NCBI GenBank assembly: GCA_024644085.1
Contig: JAHELS010000039.1
Span: 1-35,814, forward strand
Direction: 5' to 3'
DNA: 35,814 nt
Source: Rhodopirellula sp.
GTDB taxonomy: Bacteria > Planctomycetota > Planctomycetia > Pirellulales > Pirellulaceae
Positions 8,561-18,500 of this stretch are shown in pieces. Every line of letters starts with the position of its first letter. Position 1 is the stretch's first letter. Under the pieces are notes generated by a model. That model had not been told where the DNA came from. It made no database searches and worked only from the letters and a program-made list of their open reading frames with translations. The translations under genes and the position numbers were made by a program.

Positions 8561-10129
8561 TCACCGCGGACTCAGCTTCCCATCGCGCCGGTCGGTATCG
8601 AGTGAATCGGCGGCTATCCAACCGCTCATCAATACCATCGGCATGCCGGGCCCGGGATGGGCCGCACCGCCCGCCAAATAAAGTCCCCGCAAATCATTTC
8701 GTCGATTCGCCGGTTTAAAGGCGCCGAGAAACTTGCCGTGGCTGGCAAGTCCGTAGATCGCGCCGTTGAGAACGCGATATCGGTGGTGGATCTCCTCGGG
8801 CGTCAGGAACGATTCGTGTACGATTGCGTCGCGAATCCCGGCCATCCCCGCTGTCTGCTCGAGCTTGTCAAGAATCACGTCGCGGTAGGGCGGAAGCATC
8901 GCTTTCCAATCGTGCCGCGGCCGCAGATACGGCGTGTGGACCAAGACATAAAGAGCCTCGCCACCCTCGGGAGCAACCGACGGTTCGGTGATCGCCGGCG
9001 CGCATACGTACGCGCTCGGATCAGGCGCAGGCTCTCCGCGATGGTAGATCCAATCAAACTCTTCCTCGGGATCACGCGAAAAGACAAAGTTGTGGTGCAG
9101 CAGTTGATCGTAGCGACGATTCAGCCCGAGATACAGCACGACACCGCTGCACGCAGGTTCATGATCGTTTCGTTTGCCGAACTTGATTGATTGGGGCGTG
9201 CCCCCGAGCAATTCGCGATAGGTGCGCACCGAATCACAATTGCTGATGACCGCGTCACATTCGATTCGTTCGCCGCCGGCGGTTGTCACACCGGTCACCG
9301 CACCCCCTTCGGTTTCGATGCGCATCACGTCGGTGCCGAGGCGGATTTCGACGCCCAATTCGTCTGCTAATCGCACCAGTGCTTCGGGCACGGCTCTCGT
9401 TCCGCCCATCGGGTACCAGATCCCCTCGTCGGTTTGCATGTGGGCTATTCCGCACAGCACCGCCGGAGAAGCATAGGGAGAGGATCCGACGTACTGGGTG
9501 AAATGGTCCATCATCTGTGCGACCCGAGCATCGGGCACGTGCGAACGTACAATCGAGGCGACGCTGCGACCCATTTTCAACGACAACACGTCTTTCAGTA
9601 CAGCGGCTGAAAAAGCGCCGCCGACCTCCATCGTGTCCGACAATCCGCCTACTGAACGCCAGAAGAAGAAGCGGTCAGAAACCTCGTGCATCCGTTCGCT
9701 CAGTTTCAGGAATCGACGATAACCCTCGCCGCTCTCAGGCGACCCCGTGAATTCGTCAAGATTTGTTTGCATCGCGTCGACGCGCGACACGAGGTCGAGA
9801 ACTGTGTTTTCAGCTTTGCTGTGTTGGCCGCCTTCGAAGAAACATCGCCATTGCGGGTCGAGGGAAACCAGTTCGAGATAGTCCTCGAGCGACCTGTCCG
9901 CCTCGGCAAAGACCCGTCGCAACACACTCGGCAGGGTCAGGATCGTCGGCCCCATGTCGAAGCGGAACCCATCGGCATGGATGACGGCCGCCTTGCCGCC
10001 GGCCCAGTCATTCTTCTCCACCAGCGTCACGCGATGGCCGCGCGCCGCCAACACGCACGCGGACGACAACCCGGCCAGACCGGCGCCGACGACGATCACA
10101 CGCAGCGATTCTTTTTCGGATGCGATCAT
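8561..10129 (-). CDS. Phytoene/carotenoid desaturase-family FAD oxidoreductase
   Basis: 522 residues, close to the usual size for CrtI/CrtN-type enzymes. The N terminus is an FAD-binding Rossmann motif, VVGAGLAGLSSA (Gly15, Gly17, Gly20), then GHRVTLVEKNDWAGGKAAV and a GFRFDMGPTIL segment, both characteristic of carotenoid desaturases. The C terminus has the family's second FAD contact (YLAGGAAHPGPGMPMVLMSG). Such enzymes remove hydrogens from, or oxidise, C30 or C40 carotenoid precursors. The sequence alone does not say which step, so I give no symbol. Many planctomycetes are pink from carotenoids. The gene converges on the LEPR protein gene with only 8 bp between the two stop codons, and diverges from the nitroreductase with 128 bp between starts. 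Confidence 0.87.
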   Translation of the reverse strand: MIASEKESLRVIVVGAGLAGLSSACVLAARGHRVTLVEKNDWAGGKAAVIHADGFRFDMGPTILTLPSVLRRVFAEADRSLEDYLELVSLDPQWRCFFEGGQHSKAENTVLDLVSRVDAMQTNLDEFTGSPESGEGYRRFLKLSERMHEVSDRFFFWRSVGGLSDTMEVGGAFSAAVLKDVLSLKMGRSVASIVRSHVPDARVAQMMDHFTQYVGSSPYASPAVLCGIAHMQTDEGIWYPMGGTRAVPEALVRLADELGVEIRLGTDVMRIETEGGAVTGVTTAGGERIECDAVISNCDSVRTYRELLGGTPQSIKFGKRNDHEPACSGVVLYLGLNRRYDQLLHHNFVFSRDPEEEFDWIYHRGEPAPDPSAYVCAPAITEPSVAPEGGEALYVLVHTPYLRPRHDWKAMLPPYRDVILDKLEQTAGMAGIRDAIVHESFLTPEEIHHRYRVLNGAIYGLASHGKFLGAFKPANRRNDLRGLYLAGGAAHPGPGMPMVLMSGWIAADSLDTDRRDGKLSPR

Positions 10130-10257
10130 TGTGTTTGACCCGGGATCGAAGAGGGAACGACAGGGAGAACCGTGTCCTGCGACGGCGAGACAGGGTTCAC
10201 GAAGTCGCTATACTGTGCCATCGATTGAAATGCGCCGCCAGTATTGGAGCCCCATGC

Positions 10258-10866
10258 ATGCCGACCAACCCGACAGATCATCCGGTATTGGAGGTGATCA
10301 GCCAGCGCTGGAGCCCTTACCGGTTCGTGCCCAAGGAGGTTGAAGAGGAGAAGTTGGTCCAATGTTTCGAGGCGGCTCGCTGGGCCGCCAGCAGTTTCAA
10401 TGAGCAACCGTGGTTTTGGATCGTAGCGCGCCGCCAGGACAGCGAAAAATTCGAGAAGATGGTTGGCTGTTTGATGGAGGCCAATCAAGGATGGGCACGC
10501 AATGCCGGTGCCTTGATTCTGACGGCGATGCGACCGACATTTTCCAGGAACAACAAGCCGAATCGCGTCGCTCTGCACGACCTGGGGCAGGCCGCGGCGC
10601 ATTTCGCACTCCAGGCGACGCAGCTCGGATTACAGGTCCATCAGATGGCCGGGGTCAATCTCAGTCAGGTCCGCCAGGAATACGGGATTCCGGACGACAT
10701 TGAACCGCAAACCGCCATCGCCGTCGGCTACCGGGACTCGAGCAAGCCGGACGGCGAACTGGCTGAAAAGTTGGACGAGCGAGAGTCGGGACCGCGGCAG
10801 CGAAAGAAACTGAGCGAGCAAGTTTTCAGCGAAAAATGGGGAAATCAGGCCGAGTTTGTCAGTTGA
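10258..10866 (+). CDS. Nitroreductase family protein
   Basis: 202 residues. The start at 10258 is chosen because GGAG (10246-10249) lies 8 nt upstream and because family similarity begins at once; the frame stays open further upstream to 10120, but that part overlaps the divergent desaturase start and is not domain-like. The segment AARWAASSFNEQPWFWIVA matches the FMN-binding region of nitroreductases (pattern AARWAPSSxNxQPW). The family are FMN- and NAD(P)H-dependent reductases of nitro compounds, quinones or related electron acceptors, usually dimeric and cytoplasmic. Near the end EPQTAIAVGYRD corresponds to the conserved C-terminal strand. The substrate cannot be read from sequence. It stands alone as a transcription unit. 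Confidence 0.88.
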   Translation: MPTNPTDHPVLEVISQRWSPYRFVPKEVEEEKLVQCFEAARWAASSFNEQPWFWIVARRQDSEKFEKMVGCLMEANQGWARNAGALILTAMRPTFSRNNKPNRVALHDLGQAAAHFALQATQLGLQVHQMAGVNLSQVRQEYGIPDDIEPQTAIAVGYRDSSKPDGELAEKLDERESGPRQRKKLSEQVFSEKWGNQAEFVS

Positions 10867-11100
10867 GAGATCCGTTGTCTCGGGCGATGCGAACGGGTCG
10901 GTTCGCTGCCGCGAAATCCACGCAAAGCCTCCATGTATACTGATGTCAATCCATTGAACGTCATTCAAATCGTACCGATCGAAGTGTCTCTCGCCATCAT
11001 CGCGCTGCGGGATTATGTCGCCGTGGCGGTTCAAAGATCCACGTGTCCATGCCGCAACTGTGTGTCGGTCTGCTAGGCTACGGAGCCATTGAACGCATGA

Positions 11101-12453
11101 TTGTCCGCTTTTTCGCAATCACCTGTTCTGCCCGCATTTCCGTTTCCCCCTAAACCATTGGATCTTTCGTCGGTGTCGGACGGTTGGAACCCTGGAATAT
11201 CATTTGCCGAATTGAGTGACGTCGGTATGCGCCGGGCGAACAACCAGGATTCGTCTGCCTGTTTGCCCGCCAAGAGTGAGGAACGGTTTGGCAGCCGCGG
11301 GCATCTCTTTGTGGTCGCAGACGGAATGGGAGCCCACGCCGCTGGTGAATTGGCGAGCCGGATGGCGACCGAGAAGATCGCGATGCACTATTTTCGCTCT
11401 TCCGATTCCGGGCCGGTTGAAGCACTACGTGACGCGGTGCTGGAGGCCAATTCAGAGATCCACCAGCGTGGCCAGAATAACCCCGAGTTCCACAACATGG
11501 GCACGACCGCCAGTTCGCTGGTGGTAGTGCCGCAAGGCGCGGTGGTCGCACATGTGGGCGATTCGCGCGTGTATCGTTTGCGGCGCGGGATTCTCGAACA
11601 ACTCACGTTCGATCATTCCCTCGTTTGGGAAATGGAAGCGAGCGGCCACACCGACGGTGGAGCGTGGGGGCAGAACATTCCCAAGAATGTGATCACACGT
11701 TCGCTGGGTCCTAACGCCGTGGTGAAGGTCGATGTCGAGGGACCTTTCCCCGTCGAACCGGGGGATGCGTTTCTGATTTGCAGCGACGGGCTGACGGGTC
11801 TGGTCGAGGATGCAGAGATCGGCGCACTGATGGATTGCCTTCCTGAGGATCTGGCCGCGCGGGTGCTGGTTGATCTGACGAATCTGCGCGGCGGCCCGGA
11901 CAATACAACGATCATCATCGTTCGAATCGAAAAGGAATTGGGGAGCGACGGGACTGTCCCCAAAGCGAAACGCGCGCGAATGGAAAACGCCATCTCTCCG
12001 GCTTTGTTTGCGACCACGCTGATCTGTTTTCTCGGCGCCGCTGTACTGGCCGTATTGAATCAATGGGGTCCGATGATTGTCGCGATCATTCTCGGCGTGA
12101 TCGCCGGCGTCTTCGCGACTGTGCAGCTGATCCAGGATCGCAAGCGCATCGCCGGCAAACCTGTTTCAGCCGGTGGCGAGGGACCGTACCGGCGCTACGA
12201 CGCGAGGGCGACACGAAGTCTGTACGACCGTCTCGGCGGAACGGTCCAGGCGTTGCGGGATGCCGCCAGTGAAAACAACTGGATGATGGACTGGAAGAAA
12301 GTCGACGATTTGCAATCCAAGGGTGAGGCGACACTTCAGAAGAGCGACCCGAAACAGGCGATTCGTTTTCAATCCGAGGCCATCATCGAAACGATGAACC
12401 AGCTGCGCGAGCAACACAATCGAGCGGCCAACGAAACCGCGATTGATTATTGA
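11101..12453 (+). CDS. PP2C-family serine/threonine phosphatase with two C-terminal membrane segments
   Basis: 450 residues from a TTG start at 11101; a GTG at 11173 (residue 25) is an alternative, since the catalytic domain begins only at about residue 33. The PP2C motifs are in order: RANNQDS (48-51), VVADGMGAHAAGELAS (Asp74 binds metal), GDSRVYRLR (153-161), LICSDGLTGL (Asp229) and GGPDNTTIIIV (Asp267). A linker leads to two hydrophobic segments (about 300-320 and 324-344), followed by a 100-residue charged, probably helical tail. The catalytic domain should face the cytoplasm. Such enzymes dephosphorylate Ser/Thr, often reversing Hanks-type kinases, but no kinase lies in the window. An 18-codon ATG frame (11097-11153) overlaps the start and has GGAG 11 nt upstream; it could be a leader or a coincidence. 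Confidence 0.9.
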   Translation: MSAFSQSPVLPAFPFPPKPLDLSSVSDGWNPGISFAELSDVGMRRANNQDSSACLPAKSEERFGSRGHLFVVADGMGAHAAGELASRMATEKIAMHYFRSSDSGPVEALRDAVLEANSEIHQRGQNNPEFHNMGTTASSLVVVPQGAVVAHVGDSRVYRLRRGILEQLTFDHSLVWEMEASGHTDGGAWGQNIPKNVITRSLGPNAVVKVDVEGPFPVEPGDAFLICSDGLTGLVEDAEIGALMDCLPEDLAARVLVDLTNLRGGPDNTTIIIVRIEKELGSDGTVPKAKRARMENAISPALFATTLICFLGAAVLAVLNQWGPMIVAIILGVIAGVFATVQLIQDRKRIAGKPVSAGGEGPYRRYDARATRSLYDRLGGTVQALRDAASENNWMMDWKKVDDLQSKGEATLQKSDPKQAIRFQSEAIIETMNQLREQHNRAANETAIDY

Positions 12454-12518
12454 CCTCCCCCCCCTCGCCACTCGCGCCGGTTCACCTGTTCACGTCTTCA
12501 CGGCGATAGCCAGTTCAA

Positions 12519-13919
12519 ATGAATCGCCCCAATATTCTCTGGTACTGCACCGACCAGCAACGATTCGACACGATTGGTGCGCTCGGCAACCGGTATGTCC
12601 ATACACCCACCATCGATGCACTGGTGCATGGCGGCACCGCGTTCACCCACGCCTACTGTCAAAGCCCGATCTGTACGCCGAGCCGATCGAGCTTCATGAC
12701 GGGAATGTACCCGTCTCGTTTGCACAACACCCGGAATGGCAATGAGTCCTTTCCGACGTACCCGCCGGTGATCACAAAGATGATCGCCGAGTCGGGATAC
12801 CAATGCGGATTGATTGGCAAGTTTCATCTGCAAAGCGCGGGTCATCGGACGGAACCACGAATCGACGACGGCTTCAGCTTCTGGAGGTTCAGCCACGCGC
12901 CGCGGGACGATTGGCCCGAAGGTCACGATTACGCCAACTGGGTACGCGAAAAAGGTGGTGACCTCGACGCCATGCGCAACAGCGTCCGCCGGGTCGACCC
13001 CGCCATGCACCAGACGACGTGGGCCAGCGACTGCGCGATCGAATTCATCCAACGGCACTCCGCGTCGGATCAACCATGGTTATTGAACGTCAACATTTAC
13101 GACCCGCATCCACCCTTCATCCCGCCCAAAGCGTACGCCGATCGGTTTGATCCCGAAGCGATGCCGGGTCCTCATTTTCGCGACTCCGACCTGGATCAAC
13201 AGAAAAAACTTTCGTCGCTCGACTTCCAGGACGAGGTACGCACACCTCAGCAGCACGACGCACAACGAGTTCAAGCGTTGTACTATGCCATGATCTCGCA
13301 AATCGATGATCAATTGGCACGAATTGTCGAGGCACTCGATCAGACGAACCAGCGCGAAAACACCGTAATCGTTTTCACGAGCGACCACGGCGAAGCCCTC
13401 GGTGATCATGGGCTGATGTTCAAGGGGTGCCGTTTCTACGAAGGATTGGTCCGAGTCCCGTTGATCTTTTCCTGGCCAGGCGAATTCCCAAAAGGCATCA
13501 CGAGCGACGCCCTGGTCGAGCTGTTGGACCTTTCGTCAACGCTGTTGGAATTGTCCGGGGTTGGCCAGCGGGATTACGTCCAGGGAAAAAGTCTGCTGCC
13601 GATTCTTCGCGGGCAAGCCGACCCGTCGAAGTGGCGACCTTTCGTGCGAAGTGAATACTTCGATGCACTCGATCCGGAGTTCACCGGGGGGACGGGCACC
13701 TTTGGAACGATGTTCCGAACGCCGACGCACAAGCTTTGCATGTACCACGACAAGCAACTGGGTGAGTTGTATGACCTGGAAAACGACCCCTGGGAGTTCG
13801 TGGATCTGTGGGATGATCCGTCGGCCCAGGAGATCAAGCACCGGCTGATTCGTGAGGCATTCGATGCCCATGTCGTGCTGACGACCGATATGGGTTCGCG
13901 TCGTATCGCACCGATGTAA
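12519..13919 (+). CDS. Sulfatase (formylglycine-dependent)
   Basis: 466 residues. The N-terminal metal site NILWYCTDQQ (Asp12, Gln13) is followed by the sulfatase signature ICTPSRSSFMTG, whose Cys52 would be oxidised to formylglycine by a maturase. Asp289 and His290 in TSDHGEALGDHG, then MFKGCRFYEGLVRVPLI, complete the active-site set. Sulfatases hydrolyse sulfate esters; planctomycetes carry many, used on sulfated polysaccharides. This one begins directly with the domain and lacks a signal peptide, so it may act in the cytoplasm or on small imported sulfate esters. No glycosidase or anaerobic maturase is adjacent, so the substrate is open. Just after the stop a 13-bp sequence including the stop codon is duplicated (see repeat). 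Confidence 0.92.
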   Translation: MNRPNILWYCTDQQRFDTIGALGNRYVHTPTIDALVHGGTAFTHAYCQSPICTPSRSSFMTGMYPSRLHNTRNGNESFPTYPPVITKMIAESGYQCGLIGKFHLQSAGHRTEPRIDDGFSFWRFSHAPRDDWPEGHDYANWVREKGGDLDAMRNSVRRVDPAMHQTTWASDCAIEFIQRHSASDQPWLLNVNIYDPHPPFIPPKAYADRFDPEAMPGPHFRDSDLDQQKKLSSLDFQDEVRTPQQHDAQRVQALYYAMISQIDDQLARIVEALDQTNQRENTVIVFTSDHGEALGDHGLMFKGCRFYEGLVRVPLIFSWPGEFPKGITSDALVELLDLSSTLLELSGVGQRDYVQGKSLLPILRGQADPSKWRPFVRSEYFDALDPEFTGGTGTFGTMFRTPTHKLCMYHDKQLGELYDLENDPWEFVDLWDDPSAQEIKHRLIREAFDAHVVLTTDMGSRRIAPM

Positions 13920-13939
13920 GCCAAAGACCGATGTAAGCC
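13910..13939. repeat. Duplicated 13-bp sequence spanning the sulfatase stop codon
   Basis: ACCGATGTAAGCC occurs at 13910-13922, where TAA is the sulfatase stop, and again at 13927-13939, a 17-bp period. It looks like a small tandem duplication at the gene end. Confidence 0.75.
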
Positions 13940-13978
13940 GAACTCTGGGCGAGATCGACGAATTACGGCTCTGGCAAA

Positions 13979-14006
13979 TTGCGGCGCTGGCGAAAACGCG
14001 TACACT
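13979..14006 (+). promoter_or_regulatory. Possible sigma70-type promoter for the secreted protein gene
   Basis: TTGCGG (13979-13984) and TACACT (14001-14006) are separated by 16 nt, 82 nt upstream of the ATG at 14089. Both boxes are imperfect, so this is a suggestion only. Confidence 0.3.
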
Positions 14007-14088
14007 GGCGGGGTTGTGGGGTCGCTGCTGACAATCGCGACCACGAGCGCCACTGTGTCGTATGTCCCTTGGAACAAGGATTCCTCAG

Positions 14089-15198
14089 ATGCGTCGTCTA
14101 ATGTTACTTGCTACCGTCGCAGGCTTGCTCGCGTTGTTGTCCTCACTGGCTCAACCTCAGTCTGCACAGGCCGCGGAATTGTTTGGTCTGACTCCCGGTA
14201 CCGTTGAGTTGAAATCAGCCGGGCCACTTTCGTTCGGACCCTCGGGCGTGATATTCGTGGGCGACCCGATGGCTGCAAAGGTCTACGCGATCAATACGGA
14301 GGACGAGAAACAGTCCTCCTCGCTGGCCTACGAAATTGATGACCTCACTTCGAAAGTGTCCGAAGCGCTGGGAGGCGGGGAGATTGACGTCGTCGATTTG
14401 GCGGTGAACCCGGAAACCGGCAATGCGTTTCTCTCGCTGACCGCGGGTGGGAAACCGGCTCTCGTACGTGTTACCGCTGATGGCACGGTCACGGCATTGA
14501 ATCTCGAAAAGATCGCCAACTCGGTTGCTGAACTGCCCAATCCGCCAGCGGACGAAACGATCCAGCGGCGCGGCCGCAGCAGCAATCCGCGGATGAATTC
14601 TATTACCGACCTGACCTACACCGCCGGCCGCGTGTTGGTCGCAGGTCTTGCTGCGGGCGATTCGCCAAGTGCGGTCCGCGAGTTCGATTTCCCATTCACA
14701 CAGAAGACAACCGGCTCGCGCGTCGAGATCTTTCACGCGGCTCACGGCAGGTCCGAAGACTATGCACCGATCCAGACCTTCGTTCCATTCAATATCGATG
14801 GCGAACCAAGTCTGTTGGCCGGATACGTCTGCACACCTTTGGTGAAGATTCCGATCTCGAAAATCAGCAGCGAAAGTAAGATTCGCGGCACGACGGTCGC
14901 CGAACTCGGCAATCGAAATCGTCCGCTCGACATGATCGTTTATCGACAACATGACAAGGATTACGTGTTGATGGCCAACAGCTCCCGCGGAGTGATGAAG
15001 ATCAGCACCGAGAATCTTGCGGCCAACACAGGATTGTCCGAGCGTGTTGAAGGTGGCGGCGTGGCCGGTCAGACGTACGAGACAATCGAATCGCTCCAAG
15101 GGGTAGTCCAACTCGACAAGCTCGATGACAAGCACGCGCTGGTCGCGATCCAAACCGAGGATTCACCTCTCTCGCTGCGAACGATCGAGCTTCCGTAG
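14089..15198 (+). CDS. Secreted protein of unknown function
   Basis: 369 residues. The start at 14089 is preferred because AAGGA (14076-14080) lies 8 nt upstream and because it gives a clean signal peptide: two Arg, a hydrophobic core, and a likely cleavage after AQA at residue 28. The mature protein has recurring beta-rich segments of the type GPSGVIFVGDPMAAKVYAI, DLAVNPETGNAFLSLT and LTYTAGRVLVAGLA, which resemble blades of a beta-propeller; this is an inference from the alternation of hydrophobic strands and Gly/Asp turns. I recognise no catalytic motif and no known family. It probably works in the periplasm or outside the cell. It is flanked by a possible promoter and a strong hairpin, so it is likely a single-gene unit. 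Confidence 0.75.
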   Translation: MRRLMLLATVAGLLALLSSLAQPQSAQAAELFGLTPGTVELKSAGPLSFGPSGVIFVGDPMAAKVYAINTEDEKQSSSLAYEIDDLTSKVSEALGGGEIDVVDLAVNPETGNAFLSLTAGGKPALVRVTADGTVTALNLEKIANSVAELPNPPADETIQRRGRSSNPRMNSITDLTYTAGRVLVAGLAAGDSPSAVREFDFPFTQKTTGSRVEIFHAAHGRSEDYAPIQTFVPFNIDGEPSLLAGYVCTPLVKIPISKISSESKIRGTTVAELGNRNRPLDMIVYRQHDKDYVLMANSSRGVMKISTENLAANTGLSERVEGGGVAGQTYETIESLQGVVQLDKLDDKHALVAIQTEDSPLSLRTIELP

Positions 15199-15218
15199 CT
15201 CGACCCGGGTGACGACCC

Positions 15219-15247
15219 ACGAGGGTCTCGTCCGCGAGAACCCTCGT
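15219..15247 (+). terminator. Stem-loop terminator after the secreted protein gene
   Basis: ACGAGGGTCTCG (15219-15230) pairs with CGAGA-A-CCCTCGT (15235-15247): 12 base pairs with one bulged A (15240) around a TCCG tetraloop. It starts 21 nt after the stop codon at 15198. The following DNA (ACTTTGCC) has only a weak T tract, so termination may be partly factor-dependent. Confidence 0.65.
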
Positions 15248-15512
15248 ACTTTGCCTTGCGAAAATCGCGCTTTTCAGTGCGATTGGGGGGTCGCTGCATT
15301 TATCCTGAGATGGATGACTTGCCCGCGTCGGATGATCGGACATGCCCCGCAAGGAATGCGAATCGAGTACTCCGGCAGGATGATTGGCGTTTTTTGCCAA
15401 TTTCCGTGGACCGAAATCGGTTTGGCCGCGTCTCACTCAAACCGGCACCCTTTGCCGAGGCCCCACCGACAACTCCCCGCCACGCGTCGATTAATAACCG
15501 CGTATCCAAACG
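15248..15512. other. Leader region of the beta-helix protein gene
   Basis: About 265 nt with no recognisable gene. No convincing promoter boxes or Shine-Dalgarno sequence were found upstream of the ATG at 15513, as for the other LEPR-type gene in the window. Confidence 0.35.
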
Positions 15513-18500
15513 ATGACACGACGCCGCTGTCCAGCACGAACTTCCCGGCTTCATCGGCGTCCCCTGCGACTGGAAGCCCTCGAGTCGAGGCGCGTTCTGG
15601 CGTCGTTCCTCGTGACCACCTCGAATGATGTTGTTGACGCGAACGATTCGGTAACGAGTTTGCGCGAAGCGGTCACCAGCGCGAACCAATTTGCCGGTTC
15701 CGACACCATCTCGTTTGACGCGACTGCGCTGGATTCGTCGTCGAGAATTGAATTGCAACTGGGACAGCTGGAGATCACCGATAGCGTGAGTATCGCCGGG
15801 CCCGGCCAGCACCTGTTGAAGATTGACGCGCAAAACCTTTCTCGCTTGATCAACTTTAACGCTGCATCGGGAAACCTCTCGCTCTCCGGTCTGACGTTGA
15901 CCGGCGGCCGTACCACAGAGGGCGACATCGGATCGCTTTCCAGCGGCGGGGCGATCCGATTTGCCTCGTCTGGGACCTTAACGCTCGACAACGTCGCGGT
16001 CACGAACAACCGCACGCTTGGGAACGGTGCTCGCGGCGGTGCGATTTTCGCCGACGCCGGCAACATCGTGCTAACCGACAGCGTCATTTCATCGAATCAA
16101 ACTTCCGGAATCGGCAGCAGCGGAGGTGGAATCTATGCAGGCTCGGGCACTGTCTCGTTGCTCAACAGCATATTGTCGGGCAACACGACCACAAACAACA
16201 ACGCGATGGGTGGCGGCATCCATGCAGCGGGCGGCGCTGTGGCGTTAATCCAGAGTACGATTTCGAACAATCAGACATCGGGAGATTCGGCCGATGGTGG
16301 AGCCGTGTTTGCAACTTCCGGATTGACGATCGATGCGAGCCGGGTGATCGCAAACATGACCGCGGGCAGCGATTCCGACGGTGGAGCGGTTTTCGCAAGC
16401 GGCACTCTCGACGTTTCCAACAGTGATGTATTCGGGAATCGTTCCGAGGGACCCGATTCCAGCGGCGGAGCGGTGGCATTTGACACAGGCATCGTAACGG
16501 TGCTGAACAGTTCAATTGCGGGGAATCAAACCACGGCGCAGCGAAGCTACGGAGCCGGACTGTTTTCGGTGCGGAGCGATATCACGATCACGCAAAGCAC
16601 CATTTCAGATAACAACGCGGGCGGAGCCGCTTCGCACGGCGGCGGCATCAGCGCGTTCTTCAGTTCGCTCGAGATCGTCGCTTCCACCGTCACCGGGAAT
16701 GCTTCGGGAGGCAGTGGCGGGGGTATCGCATTCGCGGAGAGCCAGGGTGACACGCTGGAGATCCGCAATTCGATCATCGCCGAAAATGCCGACACCGGCG
16801 CCGGCCCCGATTTTACGGCACCTCTCAGCCCGACGTCATTGGCAGTTGAATCGAGTCTGATCGGCAACAATACGGGAACCACACTCGACGAAGCTCAGAC
16901 TCCCGACCAGGACGGGAATATCGTTGGCGATCCCACTGGCTTGGGCATTATCGATCCTCTCCTTGGGCCTCTGATGTTAGCAGGTGCCACGCGCGTTCAT
17001 CCGCTCACACCATCAAGCCTTGCCGTGAACAGCGGCGATAACTCCTTCGTCGGTTCAATCGCCAACGACCAACGCGGCGCTCCCTTCCAACGCATCAGCG
17101 GCGCGTCGGTCGACATCGGCGCCTATGAATTGCAACCTGTCACGGCAAACTCGTTCATTGTCACAATATTGACCGACGACGTCGATTTTTCCGATGCGGA
17201 TGTCTCTCTGCGCGAGGCTTTGGTTGTTGCCAACGGCAATCCCGGTCCCGAAACAATCACTTTCGCACCAGGATTGTTTACCAATGCGAGCTCCATTGAA
17301 TTGCAGCTGGGCGAATTGGTGATCACCGAAACGGTTTCGATCCAAGGGCCGGGACCGCACGCGCTGGCGATCGACGCGGGTGGCAACTCGCGTGTCTTTT
17401 CAGTGCGCGGAAGCGATACCGACGTCACGATCACCCGGGCGACAATTCGTGGCGGAATGACGATGGCGGCTGACGAAGGGGGCGCAGCAATCGAGTTTCT
17501 TTCCGATGGAATCCTGACGCTGCAAGACATGTTCCTTACCTCCAATCACACGCTAGGTGACAACTCAAACGGAGGTGCGATCTATTCGCGAGTGGGAGGA
17601 GTGGAGGTCGAGCGGAGCGTGATCTCCGGCAATTCAACCAGTGGTGACTTGGCGAGCGGCGGTGCGATCTTTGCAGGTGCTGGTCTGATTGCAACCGATA
17701 CGACGATCAAGGGGAATTCAACCGCCGGCGACCTCGCTCCAGGTGGCGGTGTCTTTTCGAATCTCACCGGTCGAAATGCGGTTGCACTCACGCGGACAAC
17801 CGTTTCCGGTAACATGGCATCGGGTGTCGACTCCGGTGGTGGCGGCATCGCGACCGGCGCTGGCGCAGCCAGTTTGGTCAACAGTACGGTCTCGGGTAAC
17901 TCCGCCAGCGGCAACGGCGGCGGAGTGTTGGTCGCCGACGCCACGGCGAACCATCGAATCGTTTCCAGCACAATCGCATTGAACACGGCCGACGGAAAAG
18001 GTGGCGGGATCAGTGCCGTTGCCGCAACCTCGGGGTCGTTGACGATTCACAACTCCGTCGTGGCGTCCAACCTTGATGACGGCTCAGCACCCGACGTGGA
18101 TGCTTCGTCCGTGTTCGCCGAGTCGAGCTTGTTCGGTGACAACACGGGAACGCCGTTGCCGGAGGCGCAGAGCGCCGACGCTTTTGGCAACCTCGTCGGA
18201 GCGCCCAGCCCGGGCGGTGGCTTGATCGATCCGATGATCGAAATCCTCGCTCCCCGAGGCGGATTCACGGAAACGCATGCATTGTCCCCTTCCAGCGCCG
18301 CGATTGATGCGGGTGATCCGCTGCTACTCGGACAACTCTCGACGGACCAGCGTGGTGAACCATTCCAACGCGTTGCCGGTGGCCGTCCCGACATCGGATC
18401 GTATGAGGTTCAATCGATTGACGACGTGCTTTTGGTGACTACCGAAATCGACGAGCTCGATTTCAGCAACGCTCAAATGAGTTTGCGCGAAGCACTTCAG

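Noticed and set aside
14215..15153. 312-codon minus-strand frame opposite the secreted protein gene
   Set aside because: It lies wholly antisense to a frame with a signal peptide, ribosome binding site and terminator, and shows no domain.
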